Shown here piece after piece: positions 14,483 through 22,112 of a stretch of DNA of 34,615 nucleotides. Source of the DNA: CAYLPU01 sp964385635 (lineage in GTDB: Bacteria > Chloroflexota > Anaerolineae > B4-G1); NCBI GenBank assembly GCA_964385635.1, contig CAYLPU010000050.1, forward strand, positions 1-34,615. The letters are read 5' to 3'. Each line of letters starts with the position of its first letter. Position 1 is the stretch's first letter. A program made the translations under genes and the position numbers. The notes beneath the pieces were generated by a model. It saw only the letters and a list, made by a program, of their open reading frames with translations. It searched no databases and was not told where the DNA came from.

Positions 14483-15736
14483 ATGCGAGACGTGATGGCT
14501 TTGATACTGGGCGGAGGGCGGGGTACACGCCTCTACCCGCTTACCAAGTTGCGGGCCAAGCCGGCTGTGCCGATCGGTGGCAAGTACCGTTTGATTGACG
14601 TCCCGATCAGCAATTGCCTCAACTCCGGCATTCACAAGATCTACGTTTTGACCCAGTTTCTCTCGGCCTCGCTGCACCGCCACATCTACCAGACCTACAA
14701 GTTTGATCTTTTCTCCGGCGGCTTTGTCTACATCCTGGCTGCCGAGGAGACGTCTAGTGGCATGGATTGGTATCAGGGCACAGCCGACTCGGTACGCAAG
14801 CAACTCTCGCGCTTTGCTCACGCCCGCGTCGAGGACATCCTGATCCTCTCAGGTGATCACCTCTATCGCATGGATTATGCGGAGTTCATCGAGTTGCACC
14901 GTGAGAAGCGGGCCGATGTGACCATCGCTGTGCAGCCGGTGGCCCGTGCCGATGTCCCGCGCTTCGGTATTCTCAAGACCGACGAGAATGGCCGCATCAT
15001 CTCTTTCCACGAGAAGCCCCAGGCCGACGAGTTAGAGGGATTGGAGAGTGTACCGGATAGCGACAGGCCCTATCTGGCCTCGATGGGTGTCTATGTCTTC
15101 CGTCTCGACATGCTGCGAGAGGTGTTGGAGGCATCGGATGCCGAGGATTTTGGCAAGCAGATTATCCCGGCCGCCATAGAGAGCCTGCGCGTATATGCGT
15201 TTTCCTTCGATGGCTACTGGGAGGACATCGGCACCATCCGCGCCTTCTACGAAGCCAATTTGGCGCTCACGCTCCCTGAGCCAGTTTTCGATTTCTATGA
15301 TCCCAAACACCCGATTTACACACGACCGCGTTTCTTGCCCTCCTCTCGTACTGATGGCTGTCACCTGGAGCGAACAGTGTTAGCCGAGGGGTGTCTGATC
15401 CAGCAGTCGGATATTTGTGAGTCGGTCATTGGGCTGCGCAGTGTCATTGGGCCAGGCGCGCAGGTGGCGCGGACGGTGATGATGGGTGCCGACTTCTACG
15501 AGACGCCGGAGCGAAAGGCGGAGAACCGCAGGTTGGGCCGGCCAGACGTGGGTATCAGTCGTGGCAGCAGCATTGAGGGAGCCATCATTGACAAGAACGC
15601 CCGCATTGGGGAAGGGGTCACGATCCGGTCCCACACACCCGACGCAGGGATGGTAGAAGCAGAGAATTACGTCATCCGGGATGGCGTCGTCGTCATCCCG
15701 AAGAACGCGGTCATTCCCGATGGGACGGTTATCTGA
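14483..15736 (+). CDS. glgC: Glucose-1-phosphate adenylyltransferase
   Basis: A 417-aa cytoplasmic enzyme making ADP-glucose from glucose-1-phosphate and ATP, the committed step of bacterial glycogen synthesis. The nucleotidyltransferase signature GGGRGTRLYPLT, the substrate loop KPAVPIGGKYRLIDVPISNC, GTADSVRKQ, SGDHLYRMDY and FHEKP are all present. A left-handed beta-helix domain forms the C-terminal third. The sequence style (KLRAKPAVP, NSGIHKIYVLTQF, C-terminal PKNAVIPDGTVI) is that of the cyanobacterial/plant branch. ATG 14483 is preferred because GAGGG lies 8 nt upstream; ATG 14477 and GTG 14468 are in frame. No other glycogen gene is in the window. Confidence 0.95.
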   Translation: MRDVMALILGGGRGTRLYPLTKLRAKPAVPIGGKYRLIDVPISNCLNSGIHKIYVLTQFLSASLHRHIYQTYKFDLFSGGFVYILAAEETSSGMDWYQGTADSVRKQLSRFAHARVEDILILSGDHLYRMDYAEFIELHREKRADVTIAVQPVARADVPRFGILKTDENGRIISFHEKPQADELEGLESVPDSDRPYLASMGVYVFRLDMLREVLEASDAEDFGKQIIPAAIESLRVYAFSFDGYWEDIGTIRAFYEANLALTLPEPVFDFYDPKHPIYTRPRFLPSSRTDGCHLERTVLAEGCLIQQSDICESVIGLRSVIGPGAQVARTVMMGADFYETPERKAENRRLGRPDVGISRGSSIEGAIIDKNARIGEGVTIRSHTPDAGMVEAENYVIRDGVVVIPKNAVIPDGTVI

Positions 15737-15759
15737 TACGAGGAGGTATTCCAACGAAA

Positions 15760-17622
15760 ATGAAGAAGGTCAACTTGTTGCTAGTGTGCCTGGCGGTGGG
15801 GCTCCTGCTCTCCGCCTGTGGCCCATCGCCGGCGGAACTGGAGGCTGCCGCTACCCAGATCGTCTCCGAAGCCTTCGCTACCCTGACGGCGTCTGTGCCC
15901 ACATCCACGCCGACCGCCACCGCTACTTCCACCTCTACTCCAATCCCGACAGCCACGCCAACATCTACCCCCGTGCCAACATCTACCCCCACGCCGACGC
16001 CCATTCCCATGCGCGTGGAAGCCGACGGGAGCGGGGACTATCCCACGTTGGAGGAGGCGCTGCAAGAAGCCCCGGAGGGAGCCTTTATTTTCCTTGGCCC
16101 TGGCACCTATCACCTGGAGTCGCGGCTGGACGTCAGTAATCCGCTGCGCCTGGTGGGGGCGGGGATGGATCAGACTGAGATCGTCTCTGAGGCAGAGGGG
16201 TATGTACTCCGCTTCAGCGGTGATGGTCCTTTCGATGTGGAAGGCATCACCTTCCGCCACGAGGGGGAAGCAGTAGCCGACACGGTGGTGGTGCAGGAAG
16301 GGGAGGTGTCCTTTGTCCGCTGCCGCTTCACCGGGGCGGTCCGTGGAGAGGATGTGAGGGCTGGATTGCGGATCCAGGGGAGCGCAGCCGGGGTTGTGCA
16401 AGACTGTGTGGCCGAAGAGAACAGTGGTTTCGGCATCGTGGTGGGTGATCAGGCCCAGCCGACGCTGGAGGGGAACCTGTGCCGGGAGAACACCCGGAGT
16501 GGCGTTATTTACACTGATAGCGGGGGCGGGGTGGCGCGCCAGAACGAGTGTACCGACAACGGCTACCATGGCATCTCGGTGAACGATCAGGCGGAACCGA
16601 CGTTGGAAGGGAACGTCTGCGCGGACAACGAGCAGACAGGCATCGGATATTTCGAGACCGGTGGCGGAGTGGCCCGCGGGAACGAGTGCACGGGGAACGG
16701 AGTGGGCATTGGTGTTGGTGAGCAGGCGTCGCCGACGCTGGAGGAGAATGTCTGCACGGGCAACGGGCAGGCCGGCATCGCTTACCTGGGCAGCGAGGGC
16801 GGCGTGGCCCGGCAGAACGAGTGCTCGAGGAATAAGGGGTATGGCATCTACATCGGTGAGCGGTCCAGGCCGATGCTGGAGGAGAACGAGTGCTCAGGAA
16901 ACACGACGTACGGGATTCACGTCGTTGGTCAGGCGCAGCCGACGCTGGAAGGGAACGTCTGCACAGACAACGGGCGGGCGGGCATCGTCTATTTTGATGA
17001 CACCGGCGGTGTGGCCCGCGAGAACGAGTGCTCGGGGAATGGGATGTATGGCATCTATGTCGGTGACCAGGCCAATCCGGCGCTGGAGGGGAACGAGTGC
17101 TCTGAGAACGGGCGACGCGGTATCTCGGTCGGCGATCAGGCCCAGCCGATGCTGGAAGGGAACATCTGCGCGGGCAACGGGGAGGCCGGCATCGTCTATC
17201 TTGATGGCGCCGGCGGTGTGGCCCGCGAGAACGAGTGCTCGGGGAATGGGAAGTATGGCATTCACGTCGTCGGCCAGGCCGAACCGACGCTGGAGGGGAA
17301 CGTGTGCACTGGCAACGAGCAGGCTGGTATCGCCTACTTCGACAGCGCCGGCGGCGAGGCCCGCGAGAATGAGTGCTCGGAAAACCTGATGGATGGCATC
17401 TACGTTGGTGAGCAGGCTCAGCCTACGTTGGAGGGGAACATCTGCGCTGACAACGCGGACACTGGCATTACCTATCGGGGCACTGCTAGTGGCGAGGCCC
17501 GCGAGAATGAGTGTTCGGGGAATGGGATAGGCATCCTCGTTGGACCGACGGCTGACCCAGACCTGGTCGATAACGACTGCCACGACAACGCCGAGGAGGA
17601 CGTCCAGGACCTGCGGTCCTGA
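15760..17622 (+). CDS. Lipoprotein with NosD/PbH1-type parallel beta-helix repeats (long paralog)
   Basis: A 620-aa surface lipoprotein with lipobox LSAC (Cys20), a Pro/Thr/Ser linker (about 46-84), then a right-handed beta-helix. The entry segment VEADGSGDYPTLEEALQEAP resembles pectinesterase/pectate-lyase-like folds. From about residue 205 the chain is built from 23-aa coils that alternate in two types (NECSGNG-YGI-VGQA-PTLEG and NVCTGN-QAGI-YF-GGVARE), giving 46-aa super-repeats and 138-bp DNA repeats. Conserved Asn/Cys ladders are evident. A cap TADPDLVDNDCHDN closes the helix. AGGAGGT precedes ATG 15760. Role may be binding or modifying polysaccharide; no catalytic residues can be assigned. 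A shorter paralog follows directly. Confidence 0.85.
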   Translation: MKKVNLLLVCLAVGLLLSACGPSPAELEAAATQIVSEAFATLTASVPTSTPTATATSTSTPIPTATPTSTPVPTSTPTPTPIPMRVEADGSGDYPTLEEALQEAPEGAFIFLGPGTYHLESRLDVSNPLRLVGAGMDQTEIVSEAEGYVLRFSGDGPFDVEGITFRHEGEAVADTVVVQEGEVSFVRCRFTGAVRGEDVRAGLRIQGSAAGVVQDCVAEENSGFGIVVGDQAQPTLEGNLCRENTRSGVIYTDSGGGVARQNECTDNGYHGISVNDQAEPTLEGNVCADNEQTGIGYFETGGGVARGNECTGNGVGIGVGEQASPTLEENVCTGNGQAGIAYLGSEGGVARQNECSRNKGYGIYIGERSRPMLEENECSGNTTYGIHVVGQAQPTLEGNVCTDNGRAGIVYFDDTGGVARENECSGNGMYGIYVGDQANPALEGNECSENGRRGISVGDQAQPMLEGNICAGNGEAGIVYLDGAGGVARENECSGNGKYGIHVVGQAEPTLEGNVCTGNEQAGIAYFDSAGGEARENECSENLMDGIYVGEQAQPTLEGNICADNADTGITYRGTASGEARENECSGNGIGILVGPTADPDLVDNDCHDNAEEDVQDLRS

Positions 17623-17642
17623 GGCTGCGAGGGGGTGTGGCG

Positions 17643-18668
17643 ATGAAAAGGGTCCACTTGCTGCTGATGTGCCTGCTGGTGGGTGTCATGCTTTCCGCAT
17701 GCGGCCCTTCCCAGGAGGCAGCCCTTCCCCAGGAGGGAATCCGTGTGGAAGCCGATGGCAGTGGGGACTATTCCACACTGGAGAAGGCGCTGGAGGAAGC
17801 GCCGGAGGGAGCGATCATCATCCTTGGCCCCGGTACGTATCACCTGGAGCGGGGGCTGGACCTCAGCAAGCCGCTGCGCCTGGTGGGGGCGGGGATGGAT
17901 CGGACCGAGATTGTCTCTGAGGCGGAGGGATACGTACTCCGTTTCAGCGGTGATGGTCCCTTCGCTGTCGCCGATGTCACCTTCCGCCACGAGGGCGGGA
18001 TGGCGGCCGACGTGGTGGTGGTGCAGGGAGGAGTGGCCTTTGCCCGCTGCCGCTTCACCGGGGCGGTCCGTGCGGAGACAGAGGAAGTGAGAGCTGGTCT
18101 GCGGTTCCAGGGAAGCACGGCTGGAGTGATGCAGGACTGCGTAGCCGAAGGGAACGACAGTTTCGGAGTCGTAGTGGAAGGTCAGGCCCAGCCGGTGCTG
18201 GAGGGGAATCTCTGCCGGGAGAACACGCGGAGTGGTATTCTTTACTCTGACAGCGGGGCTGGGGTGGCGCGCCAGAACGAGTGTACCGACAATGGGTACC
18301 ATGGCATCTCGGTGAACGATCAGGCAGAGCCGACGTTGGAAGAGAATGTCTGCGCGGACAACGGGCAGACAGGCATTGTTTACTTCGAGAGCACTGGCGG
18401 GGTGGCCCGCGGGAACGAGTGCACGGGGAACGGGGTGGGCATTGGTGTTGGTGAACAGGCGGCGCCTACGCTGGAGGAGAATGTCTGTACGGGCAACGGG
18501 CAGGCTGGCATTGGCTACCTGGGCAGCGGTGGCGGCGTGGCCCGGCGGAACGAGTGCTCGGGGAATGGGGGGTATGGCATCTATGTTGCAGAGACCGCCG
18601 ACCCGGACCTGGCGGACAACGACTGCCACGACAACGGCAAGGAGGACATCCAGGACTTGCGGCCGTAG
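17643..18668 (+). CDS. Lipoprotein with NosD/PbH1-type beta-helix repeats (short paralog)
   Basis: A 341-aa lipoprotein, lipobox LSAC (Cys20), 20 nt downstream of its longer paralog. It has the same entry domain (VEADGSGDYSTLEKALEEAP) and the same cap (TADPDLADNDCHDN). It lacks the Pro/Thr/Ser linker and about five of the 46-aa super-repeats. Blocks such as 18263-18350 are nearly identical in DNA to 16528-16615, so the duplication or gene conversion is recent. ATG 17643 follows GGGGGTGTGG; an in-frame GTG at 17637 is less likely because the signal peptide starts MKRVHLLL. Probably co-transcribed with the first gene. Confidence 0.85.
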   Translation: MKRVHLLLMCLLVGVMLSACGPSQEAALPQEGIRVEADGSGDYSTLEKALEEAPEGAIIILGPGTYHLERGLDLSKPLRLVGAGMDRTEIVSEAEGYVLRFSGDGPFAVADVTFRHEGGMAADVVVVQGGVAFARCRFTGAVRAETEEVRAGLRFQGSTAGVMQDCVAEGNDSFGVVVEGQAQPVLEGNLCRENTRSGILYSDSGAGVARQNECTDNGYHGISVNDQAEPTLEENVCADNGQTGIVYFESTGGVARGNECTGNGVGIGVGEQAAPTLEENVCTGNGQAGIGYLGSGGGVARRNECSGNGGYGIYVAETADPDLADNDCHDNGKEDIQDLRP

Positions 18669-18765
18669 AGGGTTGCAGGTTTCGATCATCAGGTGCGGGT
18701 GAACTCCCTCTGAGTGTCTTGCGAAATATGGTCAACGGCAGTCCGTACGATTTTATGGAATTTAA

Positions 18766-18875
18766 GTATCTTCTCAATACCTTGGGGCAAGGGCAGTGTA
18801 GGGCGGTTTTGCTAACCGCCACAGGGTCGGATAGCAAATCCGACCTACTTTCGCCCCAACTTTTTGAGAAGATAC
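18766..18875. mobile_element. MITE-like element, 110 bp, with 8-bp target duplication
   Basis: Exact direct repeats GAATTTAA abut both ends (18758-18765 and 18876-18883). The termini GTATCTTCTCAA and TTGAGAAGATAC are perfect 12-bp inverted repeats, extended by TTGGGGC on both arms. Each arm carries an internal hairpin with loop TTGCT (18802-18820; and 18826-18844 on the other strand) preceded by GTAG. The same hairpins, and the motif CTTCTCAATA-C-TGGGGCA, form the array at 4176-4367. No coding capacity. Family of the helper transposase is unknown. Confidence 0.85.
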
Positions 18876-18895
18876 GAATTTAACACTAAATGTGC

Positions 18896-18924
18896 TTGAC
18901 AATAGACAGAATGTGTGCTAACAT
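18896..18924 (+). promoter_or_regulatory. Promoter P1, first copy of a duplicated promoter
   Basis: TTGACA (18896-18901) and TAACAT (18919-18924), 17-bp spacing. The flanking sequence GTGCTTGACAA-AGACAGAATG recurs at 19189. The -35 box lies 12 bp past the MITE-like element's target duplication. No gene follows within 400 bp other than the secreted protein at 19413. Confidence 0.5.
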
Positions 18925-19191
18925 TACGGTCGATGGTCAGTTGTCTGCTTCAATCGTGGGATTTAGGTAACTATAGGCTGGTGATTGTCCACGTCTTATC
19001 GGCCCCTCTCCCTGATTGATACATTTGCACTATTGACTCTATCCTGCATGGGGTGTAAAATAGCAGATGGTTATTACATCCATCGGACTCCCATATTTGG
19101 CGGTGCGGCGGTCAGTGAGCACCAGATATGGGGAGGGGCCGCACCGTGTCCGGTGGGCCAAGACGGACGCGCTGGTCACTGGTATCAGTGC

Positions 19192-19221
19192 TTGACAACA
19201 GACAGAATGTATGTTACATTA
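19192..19221 (+). promoter_or_regulatory. Promoter P2, second copy, for the secreted protein gene
   Basis: TTGACA (19192-19197) and TTACAT/TACATT (19215-19221), 17-18 bp spacing. GCTTCAATC follows both promoters (18947 and 19261). The leader to the ATG at 19413 would be about 185 nt. Confidence 0.5.
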
Positions 19222-19360
19222 GTGTGCAGGGAGGTATCCTGAGTGGATGCCCAGTCGGTTGCTTCAATCCGTTGGTATTTGTTGCGGAAGGGAGGTGGTG
19301 CATAGGGTGTTTTCGGATCCACGTAGAAACACACAGTAGGTAGGCTTGATCGAGAAAACT

Positions 19361-19399
19361 ATTCGCTTTGACCATTCGCTTTGACCATTAACTTTGACA
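19361..19399. repeat. 13-bp tandem repeat x3 before the secreted protein gene
   Basis: ATTCGCTTTGACC (19361), the same again (19374), then ATTAACTTTGACA (19387), ending 1 nt before the Shine-Dalgarno GGAGGA. Confidence 0.85.
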
Positions 19400-19412
19400 G
19401 GAGGAGATTCCC

Positions 19413-20183
19413 ATGAAAACACGTTTGATGTATGCATTGATACTGGTACTGGTCCTGTGCGCGTCCACGGCCAGCACCGTCCTCGCTGGCGACGCCCCGG
19501 TGGTCTTCTACGATGACACTGAGGCTGTGCGGATCTTCCCGCATGCCGCGGATAGGGGTGGGGCCGAGTACGTGTGCAATGGCGATTTCGAAGACTGGGG
19601 CACCGATGGCGTGCTCGCCTGCTGGAAACAGGACGTCTACAATCCAGCGGGCAACATCCACTGGGCCAAGATGGACTATGCCGACCCGCGTGCGGCCACA
19701 CCCAACTATGCGCTTGGCCTGTTCACCCAGTGCAACAGCGGGACGGCACCGGGCTACGGCATCGCCTACTCGCCACTGTCGGTCACAGCGGCCGGCTACT
19801 ACTGGGCCATGATCCACGTGACGGCGTGGGGTGAGTACGACAGGAACATTCTCCACAACAGCGAGGCCTGGTACGCCATCGCCCAGACCGACGATCCGGC
19901 ATTGGTGCCGGCCTCGGCCTGGCGCGAGCTCTACCCCGACGCAGCGGTTTGCCCCAACACCTGGGGCGCCTGCATCCACCTGGCCCGTAAGGAGACAGTG
20001 TGGGTCGAACCGGGCAGTTACTTCTTCTTGAAGGGCGAGATGAAGTTCCCCGACTACGGCGCCTGGACCGTGTTTGGCTGGGACGACGTTGCTCTCACAG
20101 ACCTGGGCGGGACGGTGTATGTAGAGCCCACAGCGTGGATTGGCGACGGCGTGGTGTTCTGGGACCCCCGGGCTCCGCGTTAG
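19413..20183 (+). CDS. Secreted protein of unknown function with NGDFE motif
   Basis: A 256-aa protein with a clear signal peptidase I signal (cut likely after STVLA, near residue 25) and no membrane anchor. The mature part starts with YVCNGDFEDWGTDGVLACW, which resembles the first strand of carbohydrate-binding jelly-roll modules (NGDFE/NGGFE). It contains aromatic-rich strands and four to six Cys that may pair outside the cell. GGAGG sits 9-10 nt before ATG 19413. A strong terminator follows, so it is a single-gene unit served by the upstream duplicated promoter. Sugar binding is only a suggestion from the motif; I do not recognise the family. Confidence 0.8.
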   Translation: MKTRLMYALILVLVLCASTASTVLAGDAPVVFYDDTEAVRIFPHAADRGGAEYVCNGDFEDWGTDGVLACWKQDVYNPAGNIHWAKMDYADPRAATPNYALGLFTQCNSGTAPGYGIAYSPLSVTAAGYYWAMIHVTAWGEYDRNILHNSEAWYAIAQTDDPALVPASAWRELYPDAAVCPNTWGACIHLARKETVWVEPGSYFFLKGEMKFPDYGAWTVFGWDDVALTDLGGTVYVEPTAWIGDGVVFWDPRAPR

Positions 20184-20220
20184 TAGTCACGACCCGTATC
20201 ATTCACTGCGAGGCACATCT

Positions 20221-20258
20221 TCACGGGCTGGTCGTATGACCGGCCCGTGATTTTGTGT
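20221..20258 (+). terminator. Rho-independent terminator after the secreted protein gene
   Basis: Stem TCACGGGC (20221-20228) with GCCCGTGA (20243-20250), extended across one T/G wobble by GGTC/GACC, 4-nt loop, followed by TTTTGTGTGT. Confidence 0.85.
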
Positions 20259-20291
20259 GTGTCGCGTGCCGCCGTGCCGCAGGCGGGCGTG

Positions 20292-20320
20292 TTGTCAGAA
20301 TAAGGTGTCTGCGGTATACT
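20292..20320 (+). promoter_or_regulatory. Promoter of the LysM/M23 peptidase gene
   Basis: TTGTCA (20292-20297) and TATACT (20315-20320), 17-bp spacing; start near 20327, 15 nt before the ATG. Confidence 0.7.
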
Positions 20321-20341
20321 TTCGTAAACCGAGGGAACCCT

Positions 20342-22009
20342 ATGTCATCAGGTCGGCGGAGGACAACTCCTACGCGATTCACGTTGTGGGCTGTGCTGGT
20401 GATCGCATTGGCTATCACTGCCTATCTGGCAGGGGCACAGCTCGCGCGCCTCTGGGCCACGCCGCTTGCCCAGCAGATGCCCACTACCCCAACTGCGATC
20501 AGTCGGGCGGAGTCGCTCGTTTCAGGCGAGACTGCCTATGGGACCCTGGGGCCAGAGATGATGGGTATCTGGCAGTTCTATGCCGACGCTGGGCAGTTCG
20601 CCACCCTTGAGATACGGGTTGATCCTCTCGACGCTTCGAGTCCAGAGGCCGGGTTCGGGCTGGACCTGACCGGTCCTGAGGGTGTGCTGTTGGTGCACGA
20701 GGCGGGCTCGGTATCGCTTCCACCTTATGTGGAACAGACGCTGCCCACCGGCGGGAACTATCGCGTCCGGGTTATCCCCCTCTCGGGTTCGCTGGGTCGG
20801 TATTCACTGCGGCTCATCCTGACGGACGAGGCGTACCTCACCGCGGCCACGGGCATTATTACGGCAACTATTGAGGCGGTCACCGAATGTCGCGCGTACA
20901 CTGTCGTGGAAGGGGACACTGTGTGGCACATCGCTCAGCGATTTGGGGTGGCCCCGGATGAGGTGATTGCCGCTAATGTGGATGTGCTGATACCACCTTA
21001 TGACATGCTTCTCGAGGGCCAGGAATTGTGCATACCGAAGCATGGTATATCGGATGGTTACGTGCCGGATTGCTCTCCTGTACCAGAGCGTGAGCGGCCC
21101 ATTGAGTACGTCGTTCAATTCAGTGAAAACCTGACTTGCCTGGCACAGAAGTTCGGCCTTAAGCAGGAGACAATTCTATGGGCTAACCTGGACAGGCTGA
21201 CCTGGGACCCTGACCTGATCCACTTTGGCCAGACCTTGATTATCCCGCCGGTGGACAGCGTGCTGCACACTGTCGCCGAGGGCGAAACGCTGGGGAGCAT
21301 AGCTGAGCAGTATCAGGTCGAGGTGGCGGACATCGTCGCCTGGGGGCCCAACTGGCTTGAGCCACAGAGCGTGTTGATCGCCGGTCATGAAATCGTGATT
21401 CCCAGCGGTGTCCCTCCCTTCCACCTCTGGAGCCTGCCAGCGGAGCCTACGCCCTCGGCACCGACAACTCCATCCCCTGCTGCGCCCGGTGTAACTCCAC
21501 CTGCGCCTGGTGCAACTCCTCTTCCCCCTGTGGCCGATATCCCCCCTGCTCCGGATGGCGTCGGGTATGTCAATCCTTTTACCTTCGTCAGCGAATATGA
21601 CTCAGGGTACTGCTCTAACCATCCTGCGGGTCGGGGGTGGAGTGGGGGCCTGTCCTGGCCGACGAGTAGTCGCGAGATACATCCCCGCCGTGGTTTCAGA
21701 CAAGGGCATCCAGCCATAGATATTCTGGCCCCGGTGGGCGCGCCTGTTTACGCGGCAGGAACGGGCGTCGTGGTTTGGGCCGGGTACAATATCTGGGGAT
21801 ACGGCAATCTGGTCATCCTCGACCACGGTGGAGGTTGGCAAACTCTCTACGCGCATCTCAGCAGCGTGGCCGTTGGGTGTGGGCAGACCGCTGGACGGGG
21901 GCAGGTGATCGGCACCATCGGCCAAACCGGCGCTTCGTCCTTTGAGCACCTCCATTTTGAACTTCGCCGTCATGGGTATAACTACAATCCCCTTAACTGG
22001 CTCCCGTGA
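20342..22009 (+). CDS. Cell-wall peptidase: PPC-like domain, three LysM repeats, M23 (LytM) domain
   Basis: A 555-aa protein. One N-terminal TM (13-34) anchors or exports it. A beta-sandwich resembling bacterial pre-peptidase C-terminal domains covers about 57-161. LysM repeats at about 184-231, 254-302 and 308-355 would bind peptidoglycan or other GlcNAc glycans. After a Pro/Thr linker (358-400) comes the M23 domain with zinc ligands in HPAID (His456, Asp460) and the HLH motif (His536, His538), so it should cleave peptide crosslinks or act in envelope remodelling. ATG 20342 is chosen because GAGGG lies 6 nt upstream and a TM segment follows. Stands alone with its own promoter. Confidence 0.9.
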   Translation: MSSGRRRTTPTRFTLWAVLVIALAITAYLAGAQLARLWATPLAQQMPTTPTAISRAESLVSGETAYGTLGPEMMGIWQFYADAGQFATLEIRVDPLDASSPEAGFGLDLTGPEGVLLVHEAGSVSLPPYVEQTLPTGGNYRVRVIPLSGSLGRYSLRLILTDEAYLTAATGIITATIEAVTECRAYTVVEGDTVWHIAQRFGVAPDEVIAANVDVLIPPYDMLLEGQELCIPKHGISDGYVPDCSPVPERERPIEYVVQFSENLTCLAQKFGLKQETILWANLDRLTWDPDLIHFGQTLIIPPVDSVLHTVAEGETLGSIAEQYQVEVADIVAWGPNWLEPQSVLIAGHEIVIPSGVPPFHLWSLPAEPTPSAPTTPSPAAPGVTPPAPGATPLPPVADIPPAPDGVGYVNPFTFVSEYDSGYCSNHPAGRGWSGGLSWPTSSREIHPRRGFRQGHPAIDILAPVGAPVYAAGTGVVVWAGYNIWGYGNLVILDHGGGWQTLYAHLSSVAVGCGQTAGRGQVIGTIGQTGASSFEHLHFELRRHGYNYNPLNWLP

Positions 22010-22036
22010 CTGCTTTTTCCCTGTTCGAGTCATCCC

Positions 22037-22064
22037 TTGACATCTTCTCCACATCACATATGAT
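22037..22064 (+). promoter_or_regulatory. Promoter of the MacB-type operon
   Basis: Consensus TTGACA (22037-22042) and TATGAT (22059-22064), 16-bp spacing; leader about 43 nt. Confidence 0.65.
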
Positions 22065-22112
22065 TGTGACCCTGGCCATCTTTGTCCTGCGGTCACGAAT
22101 GAAGAGGGAACG

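Larger units (their letters stand above)
18669..19412. other. Gene-poor region: MITE-like element, duplicated promoter, repeats
   Basis: No ORF here has a credible start, ribosome site or recognisable fold; the 85-codon frame at 18985-19242 looks spurious. The region holds the palindromic element 18766-18875, two similar promoters (18896, 19192), a CGGTGCGGC/GCCGCACCG inverted repeat (19101-19109 with 19138-19146) and a 13-bp triple repeat before the next gene. Confidence 0.6.

Noticed and set aside
17472..18689. A 405-codon minus-strand open frame over the beta-helix genes
   Set aside because: It is antisense to clearly coding repeats with signal peptides and ribosome sites; the opposite frame stays open only because of the repeated, stop-free codon usage.
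18985..19242. An 85-codon frame in the gene-poor region
   Set aside because: No ribosome site, crosses promoter P2, and its protein has no signal or known motif.
18947..19269. GCTTCAATC copies resembling the edge of a CRISPR repeat
   Set aside because: Only two imperfect copies about 300 bp apart, no regular spacers; better explained as a duplicated promoter region.
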